The notes below the pieces were generated by a model, which saw nothing but the letters and a program-made list of their open reading frames with translations, had not been told where the DNA came from and did not search any database. Shown here piece by piece: positions 1-12,399 of a stretch of DNA of 64,000 nucleotides. The DNA comes from Achatina immaculata. Taxonomy: Eukaryota > Mollusca > Gastropoda > Stylommatophora > Achatinidae. Position numbers and translations under genes: made by a program. The stretch lies in the NCBI GenBank assembly GCA_009760885.1, contig CM019692.1:57340964-57404963 (forward strand). The letters run 5' to 3'. Positions within the stretch are counted from its first letter, which is position 1, and every line of letters starts with the position of its first letter.

Positions 1-822
1 AGTAGGCCTATCACTTATCACTGTTTTCATTCACACAACATAAAGCAAAGGCTATGCCTTGGGCCACACGTGCGCGCGACACGAAGAATAAAGTATTCTC
101 AAGATAGGCCAACAGAAAAAATGACCTCTAAATCTGCATAACCTTAATGTCACGAGCTGGCGAAAATTCTTAAAGTTTGGACTATTGTGCTCGTAATCTG
201 ACAATAAGAGCAAAAACGTCGAAATTTTACACTTCCCTTCCCATGATAAATTTTGCTCAAATGAAGAAAAAAAAACAAAAGAGGACAATTTAAAGAGAAA
301 TGTCACTGGTATGATTACAGTCTTCGGAGGTAAACAGATTTTTGTTTTCGAGGATGAAACTAACCAAATCAACGTTTCATTCAAGACTGAGTAATGATCT
401 CTTGCATCTGTGCTCAAGACTCTCACCGACCACTCTTAATGTGAACATCAACGATCTGGTCCCTAAAATTCGGGCACAGAGTTCGCATTGAGAGACCAAC
501 ATTCTGAGAACCTGTTATCCAAGATTTCTTTGTCTTATCTCTGATAAAATGCAAAGCTTAGATGTCGTGGCATTAACAAGATTGTGTAGTACACTAATCC
601 ATTCCATTGTTTAAAGATTATATTCGGTTCAAACATACAGAAGTGTTTTAAAAAATCTTTTCTTTGTCATCTCTGGGAGAACTGAATCTTTCCATTATTT
701 CAGAAAATATAGGGTTACTGAAAAGTTACTGCGGGCCGCATACTGCCGAACCCTGTTGTATGTCCACAAAGTTAGGGGCTCCTAGCTTATCCTTAGACAG
801 CAATTTACTTATTTGTAAATCC
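1..822. other. Intergenic, no feature seen
   Basis: AT-rich sequence with only short open frames that lack recognisable motifs. I see no repeat family shared with the rest of the window. Confidence 0.5.
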
Positions 823-1333
823 AGACCAACCGTATAATAAGACTGACCGTATAATAAGACCAGCCGTATAATAAGACTAGCAGTATAATAAGACCGGCCG
901 TATAATAAGACTAGCAGTATAATAAGACCGGCCGTATAATAAGACTAGCAGCATAATAAGACCGGCCGTATAATAAGACTAGCAGCATAATAAGACCGGC
1001 CGTATAATAAGACCAGCAGCATAATAAGACCGGCCGTATAATAAGACCAGCAGCATAATAAGACCAGCCTTATAATAAGACTAGCAGTATAATAAGACCA
1101 GCCTTATAATAAGACCAGCCTTATAATAAGACCAGTCTTATAATAAGACTAGCAGTATAATAAGACCAGCCTTATAATAATATAATAAGACCAGTCTTAT
1201 AATAAGACTAGCAGTATAATAAGACCAGCCTTATAATAAGACCAGCAGTATAATAAGACCAGCCGTATAATAAGACCAGCAGTATAATAAGACCGGCCGT
1301 ATAATAAGACCAGCTTATAATAAGACCAGCCGC
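823..1333. repeat. 17-bp minisatellite array, about 30 copies
   Basis: Tandem units of the form TAATAAGACCAGCCGTA. In the left half two unit types (GACCGGCCG and GACTAGCAG cores) alternate, giving a 34-bp higher-order unit; the right half is less regular, with AGCCT and AGTCT variants. The array abuts the LINE-F fragment on its right. Because 17 is not a multiple of three, open frames here (such as a Leu/Tyr-rich minus-strand one) are by-products. Confidence 0.95.
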
Positions 1334-1334
1334 C

Positions 1335-1790
1335 ATGTAAGAACCAGAAACGTGGAGTACAACAAAGAAAGATTAACAACAATTGCAGATCTTTGAGAAC
1401 AAGATCTTAAGAAGAATCTTTGGGCCGATAAAGGATACCAACAGTGGAGAATGGAGAGCTAGAAAGAACACTGAACTGAACAGCTTATTTAAATCCCAAC
1501 GAATTTTATACATGTCTTGAAACTGAACAGACTACGCTGGCTGGGGCATGTAGAAAGAATTGAAGAGAACAGACAAACGAAAATGATGTATGCACAAGAG
1601 ATGAGGGAAACAAGACCAAGGGGTAGACCAAGACAAAGATGGAAAGACAACATAGAAGAGGATATAAAAGAAATTGGTGTCACCAAATAGAGAGAGAAGA
1701 TTATGAATAGAGAGGAACGGAGGCGAACTTTATCTGCAGCAATTAGCCTTAATAGCTCGGAAAACTGAAGAAGAAGAAGAAGAAGAAGAA
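1335..1790 (+). pseudogene. LINE-F: 3' end of a non-LTR retrotransposon ORF
   Basis: Read with frameshifts and stops, the plus strand gives FENKILRRIFGP, then RLRWLGHVERIEENR and RGRPRQRWKDNIEEDIKEIG. This order is typical of the region after the reverse transcriptase in many animal LINE polyproteins. The fragment ends in a (GAA)n tail at about 1768-1790, consistent with a LINE 3' end. No reverse transcriptase core is present, so this is a 5'-truncated dead copy. I could not find a clear target-site duplication. Clade is not assigned. Confidence 0.75.
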
Positions 1791-2189
1791 GCCCAGACAA
1801 ACTAAAGAGATCATTGATGTCAAAAACAGCGACCATCACAAAAAAAAATGACATCTACTTTGAATTGTTTGTCGTGGTATTTATTCTTGTTAAGTTGTTT
1901 CTTTGGAGATAATGCACAGAAAAAAAAGTCAAAGCTGGAAAAAGGGTGAAAACTTGTGTTAGGGGAAAAAAAATCATTGATGGCAGGTCACAAAACATTG
2001 TCCATATTCTCTATGCTTATGGCTGTATTCAGAGTCTGCAATTCTGTCACATTCTGAGAATTCATAGACTTTCTTGAAATAATAGCTACACAGCGACTTT
2101 CACTCACAGTATATTCTGCCATCTAATTTGGGAAACCATATTTAAAGTGGTGTATGCTTAAACTGGTTTTTTGCTTGTTTTGTTTCGCC
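1791..2189. other. Intergenic, no feature seen
   Basis: AT-rich, with several A-runs. No motif or repeat family recognised. Confidence 0.4.
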
Positions 2190-2380
2190 TGCGGCCACCT
2201 CTCCTAGCCGAGAACAGTTGTGGACCCCACATTAAAAATAAATCAATAAATGGAACCTAGATAATGCTAAGATTTTTTTAAAAATCAAGCAAATCTATTT
2301 GCTGATCCGTGGACCTCCAAAAGTTCTTCATTGGACTCACTTGGTCCTTGGTACCATGCACCCCAGGCTGAAAACCACTG
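2190..2380. mobile_element. Possible hAT-type element end
   Basis: On the minus strand the segment starts CAGTGGTTTTCAGCCTGGGG, which resembles the terminal inverted repeats of hAT elements of the Charlie/ZBED kind. The other side (about 2190-2240) has a GTGGACCCCAC stretch like subterminal hAT sequence, but a matching second end is not clear. No transposase is visible, so this would be a short non-autonomous or truncated copy. Confidence 0.4.
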
Positions 2381-2494
2381 CTGTTTGAATAAATGAAGCT
2401 ATTATGTGAATTGTAAAGATCTTAAATATTTGTGTGTGAAAAAAAACCTTTATACAGCCAGTTTTAATCTGCTTATGAAACGTGGACAAGAAAC

Positions 2495-2873
2495 ATCATC
2501 ATCATCATCATCATGATGTCTTCTGTACTTCCAACCGAACATAAGTCATCAACAATGATTCTCCAGCCAGGCCTGTCTTGAGCATGTCGGGATACCTCAC
2601 ACCTTGTTTTCCCGCCCTTCCTTAGTTCTTCCTGTATTGTGCGTCTCTATGTCCCCAACGGCCTGCCCCTGTTGTTTCTTGTTTCTTGAGAGGTGTCCAA
2701 GTCAAGTCGGTACAGGAGTGTCTTGTTCTTTCCATTCGTAGCAGGCGGTCCAGCCATTTCCATCTTCCTCCTTTGACCTCTTTAGTAATGTTCTTAATGC
2801 CTGTTCGTTTGGTTATTTCCTCGTTAGTCACGTGTTTTTTTCTAGTGTATTCTTACATTTTCTCTGAGGCATC
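2495..2873 (-). pseudogene. LINE-E: 5'-truncated LINE insertion with 11-bp TSD
   Basis: The minus strand encodes VTNEEITKRTG, then GRWKWLDRLLRMERTRHS and further downstream LINE C-terminal motifs with frameshifts, ending in an (ATG)n tail seen as (CAT)n at 2495-2513 on the plus strand. An 11-bp direct repeat, GGACAAGAAAC, flanks it at 2484-2494 and 2874-2884, as expected for target-primed reverse transcription. The target lies at the edge of the 27-bp minisatellite (see findings). Only the last part of the ORF survives. Confidence 0.85.
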
Positions 2874-2884
2874 GGACAAGAAAC

Positions 2885-3533
2885 AGAGATGAAATATAAA
2901 TTGGAAGAAAGAGAGATGAAATATAAATTGGAAGAAAGAGAGATGAAATATAAAGTGGAAGAAAGAGATGAAATATAAAGTGTAAGAAACAGAGATGAAA
3001 TATAAAGTGTAAGAAAGAGAGATGAAATATAAATTGGAAGAAACAGAGATGAAATATAAAGTGGAAGAAAGAGAGATGAAATATAAATTGGAAGAAACAG
3101 AGATGAAACATAAAGTGGAAGAAAGAGAGATGAAATATAAATTGGAAGAAACAGAGATGAAATATAAATTGGAAGAAGCAGAGATGAAATATAAAGTGGA
3201 AGAAAGAGAGATGAAATATAAATTGGAAGAAACAGAGATGAAATATAAAGTGGAAGAAAGAGAGATGAAATATAAAGTGGAAGAAACAGAGATGAAATAT
3301 AAAGTGGAAGAAAGAGAGATGAAATATAAATTGGAAGAAACAGAGATGAAATATAAAGTGGAAGAAGCAGAGATGAAATATAAATTGGAAGAAAGAGAGA
3401 TGAAATATAAATTGGAAGAAAGAGAGATGAAATATAAATTGGAAGAAAGAGAGATGAAATATAAATTGGAAGAAACAGAGATGAAATATAAAGTGGAAGA
3501 AACAGAGATGAAATATAAATTGGAAGAAACATC
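2885..3533. repeat. 27-bp minisatellite array, about 24 copies
   Basis: Units are variants of AGATGAAATATAAATTGG followed by AAGAAASAG; AAATTGG/AAAGTGG and AAGAAAC/AAGAAAG variants alternate. As 27 is a multiple of three, both strands stay open: the plus strand gives repeated MKYKLEETE (ORF 3022-3624) and the minus strand repeated LPIYISSLF. There is no conserved flanking coding sequence, so I treat both as by-products. A degenerate outlying unit lies at about 2476-2494, left of the LINE-E insertion. Confidence 0.95.
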
Positions 3534-4039
3534 AGATATGAAGAAAGTCAGTACATATACACTAAAAGACCAGGAAAGTAAACTAAATCTCGATAAAATT
3601 GCGATTCATCCAAAATTAAATTAAACTAATAAGACAAAAAAGAATGGCAACTCTTTGCTCGCGTCGGGAGATGATAGAACTTTGAGACCCTGACAGTCAC
3701 TGGAAAACTCGAGGGTGGGGGGGGGGAGGAGGAGGAGGAGAGAGAAAGAAACAGGGGGCGACAGAGGAAAAAAAACATCTTATTTGAATGAATATGCGGC
3801 ATAGAAAAATAAATGAGTTGATCTAATAATTAACATTCCAAGGACGGAGTAAAATATGGAAGCACGATCACGAGCCCGGCGACGCCCCTACACACAGATG
3901 TGAGGCTGCAGGACACCGCCTTCCCTTCTTGCTGAACTCACGCTCAGATGTTCTCTAAGTTGTAACCCACGCTCCCCCAACCCCAATCCAACACACTAAA
4001 ATAAAAATTCATGACCTAAAGCTATTTCCCCACCATCTT
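3534..4039. other. Intergenic, no gene seen
   Basis: Contains a G-rich/GGA tract at about 3717-3745. No feature recognised. Confidence 0.4.
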
Positions 4040-4262
4040 TCCTGATTGGCAAAGCTGTTAGTACACTTACCCCTCATCTGAAAGGTTGGGGATTCGAATC
4101 CAGCCCGGCGGCGCCCAAATCCCCCCCCCCCCCCCCCACCCCGATGTGGAAAAAAAAGAGGATATGCTGTTCCTACTGGAGTTGGGAAGGAAAGTCGGCC
4201 AGGAGTGGCGCTGACCACATCGGCCTCTAATGTCTGGACATGTCAGTGAAAAAACACCTTGC
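4040..4262 (+). mobile_element. SINE-T copy (tRNA-derived SINE)
   Basis: A tRNA-like head with an A-box-like stretch (GATTGGCAAAGCTGTTAGT) and a B-box GGATTCGAATCC at about 4089-4100 is followed by the body shared with copies at 36.2 and 43.0 kb (GGAGTTGGGAAGGAAAG, GGCCAGGAGTGG, GACATGTCAGTGAAAA). A run of about 18 C interrupts the body at 4121-4139. This copy lacks the last part of the tail. Confidence 0.75.
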
Positions 4263-5132
4263 CCTTTAGATGAAGGTATAACCAGCAATAGGGTTACTTT
4301 TTTTCTAAAAAGTACATTAACACTGCTTTTTTAGTTCATTTTCTTTACTGTAAGATCCTACTAATACCAGATTAATGGGATTTCATCTTCGCTACCGTAT
4401 TTTGTCTCTTACTGCTCCACTCCCTCACCACCCCCCCCCCAACCCCCCATTATTTTCTTTGTGGAGCTTTATTTAGAACTACCTATCTTCACCCGTACAA
4501 AACACCGCCTCTGGGTCAGCTTAACATAACCGCATTTACATGTAGTAGACAGGATAAATGTGAGGTAACCTGATCAATACTTTTTTTAAAAATATATGCC
4601 TAATATAAACCTCCAGTATGGCGAACAATCTCTAGGTTCCTTCTTGGCTTGATGTTTCTACTTTCTCGTGTGAACTAGCTTGTCACTTCCGCCTAAATGA
4701 GTGGCACTTTTCGTAATCTTGCCATAATCCTTTTCCCACTTCCTATCGGTGCTTTTTTTTTTTTTTTGGTCCCCCCCCCTCCCCCGATTAATTTCTCTTA
4801 TATCCACTGAGCAGCTGTTTAACTAATAAAAGCCCCACTTCACTTTATCTTATGTGCCTCTGCTTAAAACTAATAGGGCTCCTCGATTCTAAAGATTGCA
4901 ATATTTACGTTTGCTTGATTCAGGTCGTTCTTTGCCTACTTCAAGCGGTTCTGAAGAAAGCTGGAACTACCAGTATGTGATCGATATTGTTTTCTCCAGG
5001 AAGGGAAGCAAGTCAGAGTATTTCCACTGCTACATTTATCGGCAGATATCAGGGGGAAAATAGGGCATTGTGTGTAACTATTATCTCATTTGAGCGCATG
5101 CTGCGCTGTACTGTGGTTATCATCACCACGTT
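4263..5132. other. Intergenic, no gene seen
   Basis: Homopolymer runs of T and C (around 4428-4446 and 4752-4785) but no coding or repeat family recognised. Confidence 0.4.
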
Positions 5133-5487
5133 ACTTTGCTCCCAGTACATCAGTCGTCAAGACCGCACTTCTGTCAGCTTTGCTCCCAGTACATCAGTCG
5201 TCAAGACCGCACTTCTGTCAGCTTTGCTCCCAGTACATCAGTCGTCAAGACCGCACTTCTGTCAGCTTTGCTCCCAGTACATCAGTCGTCAAGACCGCAC
5301 TTCTGTCAGCTTTGCTCCCAGTACATCAGTCGTCAAGACCGCACTTCTGTCAGCTTTGCTCCCAGTACATCAGTCGTCAAGACCGCACTTCTGTCAGCTT
5401 TGCTCCCAGTACATCAGTCAAGACCGCACTTCTGTCAGCTTTGCTCCCAGTACATCAGTCGTCAAGACCGCAATTCCGTCAGCTTTG
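5133..5487. repeat. 44-bp minisatellite array, about 8 copies
   Basis: Nearly identical units begin CAGTACATCAGTCGTCAAGA and continue CCGCACTTCTGTCAGCTTTG; one unit lacks three bases (CAGTCAAGA). All three plus-strand frames stay open because the unit has no stop in any frame and 44 is not a multiple of three. Units sit directly head to tail with no spacers, so this is not CRISPR-like. Confidence 0.95.
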
Positions 5488-6690
5488 CTTCCGTAGCCTT
5501 CAATTGTCCCCAGCCAGCCCTATAAAGCAACCGGGTTCGAGGTGAGTCTCAAATGTTTGAGATGAAACAGTTTGTCTGAAAACTGGTTCATTAGACCTAC
5601 GTGCTTGTGACAAATAAACACTTCACAATATGTCTACAGACGCTGCTGCACGACCTACTCAGATAAAGGACATAGCCAGAGTTCATATCTCCCTACAGGA
5701 TAAGCTGTATGATGATGCTGAAAATTATAGACGAACTGCAGGATTTTGTAAGAAGGCTTGGAATCGATGTCTGGGCGAACGACAAAGAAGATGCACAATG
5801 GATGTAGACTATGAATCACGCCCACTGAACAAAATGAAAAAAAAAACAAACCGAAGAGCAGCGTTTACATTTTGTTTTCATTTTACAGTAAAAAATTTTA
5901 CTCCTCTAGCTGCAATTATTTATATTTTTTTCTCATCAATGTTATTTACATGATATAATGTTGACATGTTACGTCATATGTCACCAAAATCAGTGCTGTC
6001 GTTTCATCACGAAACTTTCCATCTTCGGGGGGGGGGGGGGAACTTCCATATTTGAAATACACCCCACATTTACGCAAAAGACATATAATCACCAGCAGTA
6101 CGGGTGGCAAGATAGATCCGTGCTCCCATATTTTCATACTGTACTCCTTCAAGCTAATAATCTTGGCAATCCAGGTTTCCACATGTATCTTTTCACACAT
6201 CTCATATGGCTATTAAGTTTTGAACTGTTCTTAAGTTTTGAACTGTTCCTCAAGTCTAGGCAGTAGACCGTATTTCTTAAAAATACATACTTTTTCTCAT
6301 GCGGTTTTACTCTTTAAGAAAAAAAAAAAGAAACAAAAAACCATTCAGGATTAAGAAAAAAAAAAGCGAACTGTTGAAAAAAAAAACGAACTTTTATTTA
6401 CATGGAAATCACATGGTACACGTCATACGAGAAGCCATCTTGATATGATTTGACACGCAAACTTGCAAGTCAATACACACACACCAAGTAAAATAAGCAC
6501 CATGTAACAGCAGCAAAGCTGTGCTTATTCAAACTACAGAGATATCTAGGTGTAATATGAGCGATCTTGTATTTTTTTTAACAAGTCTTAATAATGCATT
6601 CCAGTGTGTGTGTGTAACAAGTGTGTGGGGGTGTATGGAAGAGAAAAAAAAAGGAGGGGGGGCCCTAAGCCGCATTATCAACGCTGAACA
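5488..6690. other. Intergenic, no gene supported
   Basis: Includes a G run near 6028-6041 and several A-runs (6316-6385). The longest open frames (about 100 codons) show no recognisable domain and have homopolymer-driven composition. Confidence 0.4.
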
Positions 6691-6826
6691 AGATAATGGT
6701 CGACCCACAGCTGAAAGAGGATCGACGCACAGCTGAAAGAGGATCGACCCACAGCCTAAAGAAATAAAATGGTCGACCCACAGCCGAAAGAGATTAACGA
6801 TCGACCTAAAAGATAATGACAGATAA
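6691..6826. repeat. 22-bp degenerate tandem repeat
   Basis: About five to six units related to GATCGACCCACAGCTGAAAGAG, degenerating towards the right. Confidence 0.8.
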
Positions 6827-9000
6827 TGGCTGACTCAAAGCTGAATGACTGCTTCAGACTTGGAGAACCAACACTCTATTCTATCTCTACTACAGTCTTG
6901 GCGAATGAAGTACCGAAACAGTTGGGCAAAACTGGTCCTTAAAAAAAATAAGCCAGGCCGATATCAAATGTGTAGAAAGAAAGGCGCAGCTATAACAGCC
7001 TGACTGCAACTTTGATTCAGCGCAACCAACGTCTGCGTGGCGTGATAGTGAGATTATACCGTATTTCAATTTCCAAACTGAGTTTACGCCAGTAGTCTAA
7101 ACAAAATCAGATAACAAAAAAACTGCTCTAGTAAATTCTGAACAAATCAATTTCAAATGTCTGCCCTGTATGTAAAAACCAGGCGATCTCAAAGCACAGA
7201 AACCTTTGTAATCTAGTTTCATACCCCAGCATCTGCTTTTATTGACATGAGCTATTTCGACAGTGCGTTCTTCACTTGCAAACTAACAGCCGACATGAAG
7301 ATGATGTATCCGAGTCTTTATGATGACTGATAAAATGGGATCTCATAGGGCTACAAATATTAAAACTGCCATTTTCCAGTCATTCAAAATACACCTTAAC
7401 TCGTGTTAAAGTAAATATACAACAAGATATTATATAGCTACGTCAATATGAAAACAATGTCGGAAGGACATGTGAATGCTCAAAGACGAATGATGGTGAA
7501 GTATGTGATTTTGGTAGAATAAAATAAAACGAATATTCAATTGAAACATTCTATTTTTCATGTATTTCACCTTCCCTAAGAAACTGTTTACAGAAAAGAA
7601 TTTTTTTAAAAATTCTTTACAACTTACTTTTTCTATCAACTAACACATCTATGAAAGATGTGCTGACAATTCCGCTAGTAAATGTAATTTCTCTCAACAA
7701 AATCTACAGATTAAAAAAAAAATCATACCTTTTTCGTCCATGCGTATTTGAACGGCGAAAATAAGAGGTTTTAAAGTGTTGCCTCTATTAGTGGACAATG
7801 AAACATGGATAATTGGATGTGAAGAGTTTGAGAACCGCTAAGGACAAACCGAATACGTGTACACAATGAGCACTGTGGTAATTTTCTAGCACTGAACCTA
7901 CCGAATGCACTTAGAGGTAGTCTCGTCGAAAAATTGATGCAAAAAAAATATTTAAAAATCAAATGCTGTGCATTTTTGCATCTTACGATATAAAAATGAC
8001 GACGACGACGATGATGATGATGGAACTGAAATGGAACGTAACTTGTCAATTGTTCGACTTGTACATTTAAAAAGGGAGTCAACTTCTGCCATTTGTTTTT
8101 CAGAGTAAGGCGCGGCCTTACGGAAACTATGATGATTTAACTTCCCGTACTTCTTTTCTGTTCTCTGTTTTATTATAAATTACTTCCTAATAAAACAGTT
8201 GATGACTGTCAACAAAACTCTGAATGTGTGTATACCAACAGGCTACGAGACTACAGCCTGACGACAGAATAAAGATCTACGGCCTGCAAGATGACCTGCC
8301 CGTAACCTACCAAACTTAGTTCATTGGGCTAGTAGGGGGGAAAAAAAAGTAATACATAATTTTAAAAAAAAACTGGGAGTGCCTAGTGCTTTCAATGCGT
8401 TCTTGACATAGAAATTGTTACTTAGCCCTCTTTCAAGTTCTGAGATCCCAGATATACATACACCATACTATTTGTTGTTTCCTTCTTTGTAATCATAAAA
8501 GAAATTATCATTGGGTATTTTTACAATTAGCAAGATGGTCATTATCAACTTCTGAATAATCCAGACTATTAGAAAATATCTTTAAAAAAAAATTGAGCAT
8601 ATTCCACACATCTCTGCAATAACAAGATGAAGGAGAACTACTGAATGAAGAAATTCTGATGACATCAACAGTCTCAGATTGTAATGAATGCTGACACACA
8701 ACTCAAGAAAAACCAACATGATATATCTGACCAGGAAATAATGACTTAATTAACAGCACAACTATGATTTTTTTTAAAAACTGATCTTTAATATGAGACA
8801 ATATCAGCAAAATTAGATAATTTCCCTCTCTGTGCTTCTCTCCCCATTCTTAAAAAAAAATTAAATGTGGTCACAATGGCCACCATAATGTACACTCATC
8901 TGAGTATTTGATCTCAAAGGTTTACTAGACTACCGAGAAGCTGAGAATGATCTTGCACCATTTTATAGTTAATGGAGCAGGTTTTGACAATTTTCTGCAC
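6827..9000. other. AT-rich intergenic stretch
   Basis: Many A/T runs and only short open frames without motifs. A short (GAC/GAT)n trinucleotide run lies at about 7996-8020. Some of this could be distal headcase 3' UTR or downstream sequence, which transcript data would have to decide. Confidence 0.4.
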
Positions 9001-9772
9001 CATACAAACGACCATGCAGGAGAACGACCACACAGAAGAACGACCATACAGAAGAACGAACATGTAGAAAAGAACGACCATGTAGAAGAATGACCATGTT
9101 GAAGAAAAACCATGTAGGAGAACGACCACGTAGGAGAACGACTGTGTAGAAGAACGACCATGTAGAAGAACGACCATGTAGAAGAATGACCATGTAGAAG
9201 AAAAACCATGTAGAAGAATGACCATGTAGGAGAACGACCACATAAGAGAACGACCATGTAGGAGAACTACTATGTAGCAGAACGACCATGTAGAAGAAAA
9301 ACCATGTAGAAGAAAAACCATGTAGAAGAATGACCATGTAGCAGAACGACCATGTAGGAGAACGACTATGTAGCAGAACGACCACGCAGCAGAACGACCG
9401 TGTAGCAGAACGACCACGCAGCAGAACGACTATGTAGCAGAACGACCACGTAGGAAAATGACCATTTAGCAGAACGACCATGTAGGAGAATGATCATGTA
9501 GGAGAATGACCATTTTGCAGAACGACCATGTAGGAGAACGACCATTTAGCAGAACGACCATGTAGGAGAATGATCATGTAGGAGAACGACCATTTTGCAG
9601 AACGACCATGTAGGAGAATGATCATGTAGGAGAACGACCATTTTGCAGAACGACCATGTAGGAGAACGACCATTTAGCAGAACGACCATGTAGGAGAACG
9701 GCCATTTAGCAGAACGACCATTTAGCAGAACGACCATGTAGGAGAATGACCATGCAGGAGAACGCACATATA
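9001..9772. repeat. 16-bp minisatellite array, about 48 copies
   Basis: Units are variants of AGAACGACCATGTAGG, with AGAAGAA, AGGAGAA and AGCAGAA connectors and CATTTAG variants in the right third. All three minus-strand frames are open for about 110-170 codons, each giving the same kind of MVVLLHGRS-like peptide, because the 16-bp period rotates the frame at every unit. Confidence 0.95.
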
Positions 9773-12399
9773 GGTTGAATGTTGCATGAAGGCCATGATA
9801 ACTGCTCCCTTATTGCATAATGAGTGGGGCAGGGGAATATGTTAACAACAGAAAACAAAACCACACTATCATAGGGGAAAATATGTTAACAACAGAAAAC
9901 AAAAAACACACTACCCCAGTTGACTACAAAAGGCTCAAAGAACTTCATGACCATGCCTTCCTTGATTTTTTTTTTTCTTTTTTTTGAAGTCGCATCTTGC
10001 ATAAAACAAAATTTTGGCATTCAGGATATACAACACACTGTAGAAACAAAAGAAATTGCACGTACATTTAAGTATGTTTCTATAGAAGCCTTTACAAAGT
10101 CAAGATTATCACTATACATGGCTTGTGAAAGATATTTCATACATGCTTAGTTTAATTCTTTTTTTTTTTTTTAATTTGTACTTTTCTGGACTATAACAAC
10201 TTATTTTTGGTTTATAAATCCAGAGCACGCAACATTTCAAACCAAATGGATATTATTATAGCATTTTAATGTATAGAAACCACATATTTAATAAATTATC
10301 ATACCAACGTATGACCTGTTACAATTTAAAACATAAAATAACATGTCAAACTGTGCTGGCTCAACTGATTTGTATTATCAGTAAATAAATTAACAGCACC
10401 AAAACTGTCGCTCTGTGCAAGAGTTCTTTTGTGCTGCTACGAAGAAGTCTACAACACAAGGTAAATCCAATTTTTATTTTTTTTTTTAAAGGAAGAAAGT
10501 CGTATGCCCCTAAAAAACAGCCAACATATTTGACAAAATTGCTGGAAATGGCCAAATGATTGGCTGAATTTCTAGAAACACCCAACCGTCTGCCAAAATC
10601 TGGCCAATCTCATACAGGAGAAATGTGGCAAAACAACAGACTAATGGCACTTCTCGTAACTATGTATCATATATAAAGAGACTCTCGAATGACTTTATAC
10701 CATGTTTAAAAAAACAATTCTGTATACACATAATTTTATTTGGCATATAAAAAAGTATTAATGTTTCCACAACCTGTCATCAGCTCATTCATTCTAAAAA
10801 AAAAAAAAACTGCAGTCAATGTGTGTTAGATCAACTGATGTTTCATGTCATTCCAAACCAAATTCAAACATTTTTAAAGCTAAAATCTTACCCAGAAATA
10901 TGTACTACTTACTACATGTCAGACATTCTGGACAATATCTGGACTTTTTTTTCTTACTTAAATATTGATTACAATGATGATATGTCAAAAATAAAAAGAC
11001 AATAGATATGAGTAATACTTTTTTTCTTTCCATGCTGGTGCATTCATTAGCTCTCTAGAGCTGACACAGGAAGTGCTACCACCATCCAACCCAGAAACTG
11101 CAGCACAGGAAAGTAAAGAGGATTATACATTGGTGCATTTTCATATATGAAATGGGATACTTAAAGCAAAACAATATCAACACAAAAGTAAAATGAAAAA
11201 AAAAAAATTAAATGACATATTAATACACGTGTACAATATAAAACACATAATTTGGACAACGGATATAACAATAAAATCATGCAGAAGAAAAACAGTTTTT
11301 AAAAAAAAGCTGCCTTAGGGAGCTAAATTCAGACAAAAGCCTTGAATTCAGCAAGAAAAAAAATTTCTCCCTGTTGTGATGCATGCAGGAAGAGCTTATG
11401 CAAGTTAAAATACAGAAACATGAGCTCTAACTGCATAAACTAAGAGCAAGTCTTGTTTCTCATACACCTTTTTTTCTTTTTACAGCAAGTTTTTAGGTAA
11501 TCATGAAAAGTCATAAACATCCTAGGTGCCCACACTTTGCCTCCTTTTTTTAAAACTGAGAAACTGAAATTTGGAAAGAGTGGAACACCTTGTAAGTGCA
11601 TACAGATACAAGGAGTTTGGGGTGAAAACATAAAGTTGTTATTACCTTCAAGTATCATAAAAGCCCAAACACAAACTACTACATCCAAATATATCAATAT
11701 TTTTTTTAAAAGGAAAAGTTATCAGAAAACCTGTCAAAAACATCTAAGGGGCTGACCATTACAATAAAAAAAAAATTACGATCTAGACACTGAATTAAAA
11801 AAAAAAAACCAAGTATTTATCTTTTTCACGTAGTTTAACGATCAATATTCCATCCCCTCCTACATTTTACTTGCAATGATTAGTAGTTGCATAAAGTAAA
11901 GCAAGTCATCATATTTATGCACACCATTCTGGTACTCTACAACTGTGCGTAGGTTCTAAACTTAATATGAACCGCAGATTATCAATAACAGATGTGTTTT
12001 ATTACTACAAATTGAATGTAAAGAGACTGTATGACTGCACACTTCCTATTCAGCGCTATCCTACCAATAAGTCAAAACTGTCTTTCAAATGTGCTCCATC
12101 AATTCTTGTTTATAGACGTTCAATTGTGGTGCTTTGATTAAGCATGATTTCGATTTTTTTGTTTGTTTGTGTGTTTAAAGACCCACTAATGCTTACACTG
12201 CATCTTTCGTTTCCAAGACTCAAATTACACTGAAATAACAGAAATGGTAAAAATAACATGGTAAATTTTCACTAGACAAGTTGTCTAAATCTATAAAATA
12301 TGGAATAAGCCAAACAAACACTTAACCAGTAAATAAGACACCTGAACATTGAGCTTAAAATGTCACCTATCGGTAATGGACATGCAGACTTACATAGAA
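9773..12399. other. AT-rich stretch downstream of headcase
   Basis: No coding sequence recognised. Sequence is strongly AT-rich with many A and T runs. A 37-bp segment (GGGGAATATGTTAACAACAG and following bases) is repeated at 9833 and 9875. It may include part of a long headcase 3' UTR; TTTATT (AATAAA on the minus strand) occurs for example at 11998-12003. Confidence 0.4.

Noticed and set aside
2828..3624. Long open frames on both strands (200 and 234 codons)
   Set aside because: They lie almost entirely in a 27-bp tandem array and their flanks have no coding signal. Similar array frames at 8914-9767, 5090-5545, 46479-46851, 51480-52145 and 41947-42206 were left out for the same reason.
5133..5487. 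CRISPR-like appearance of regular repeats
   Set aside because: Units are contiguous without spacers, there are no cas genes, and the DNA is animal.
5630..5953. 107-codon open frame starting MSTDAAARPTQIKD
   Set aside because: The first 70 codons look protein-like, but no family is recognised and the rest is driven by homopolymer A/T. No splice or neighbour evidence.
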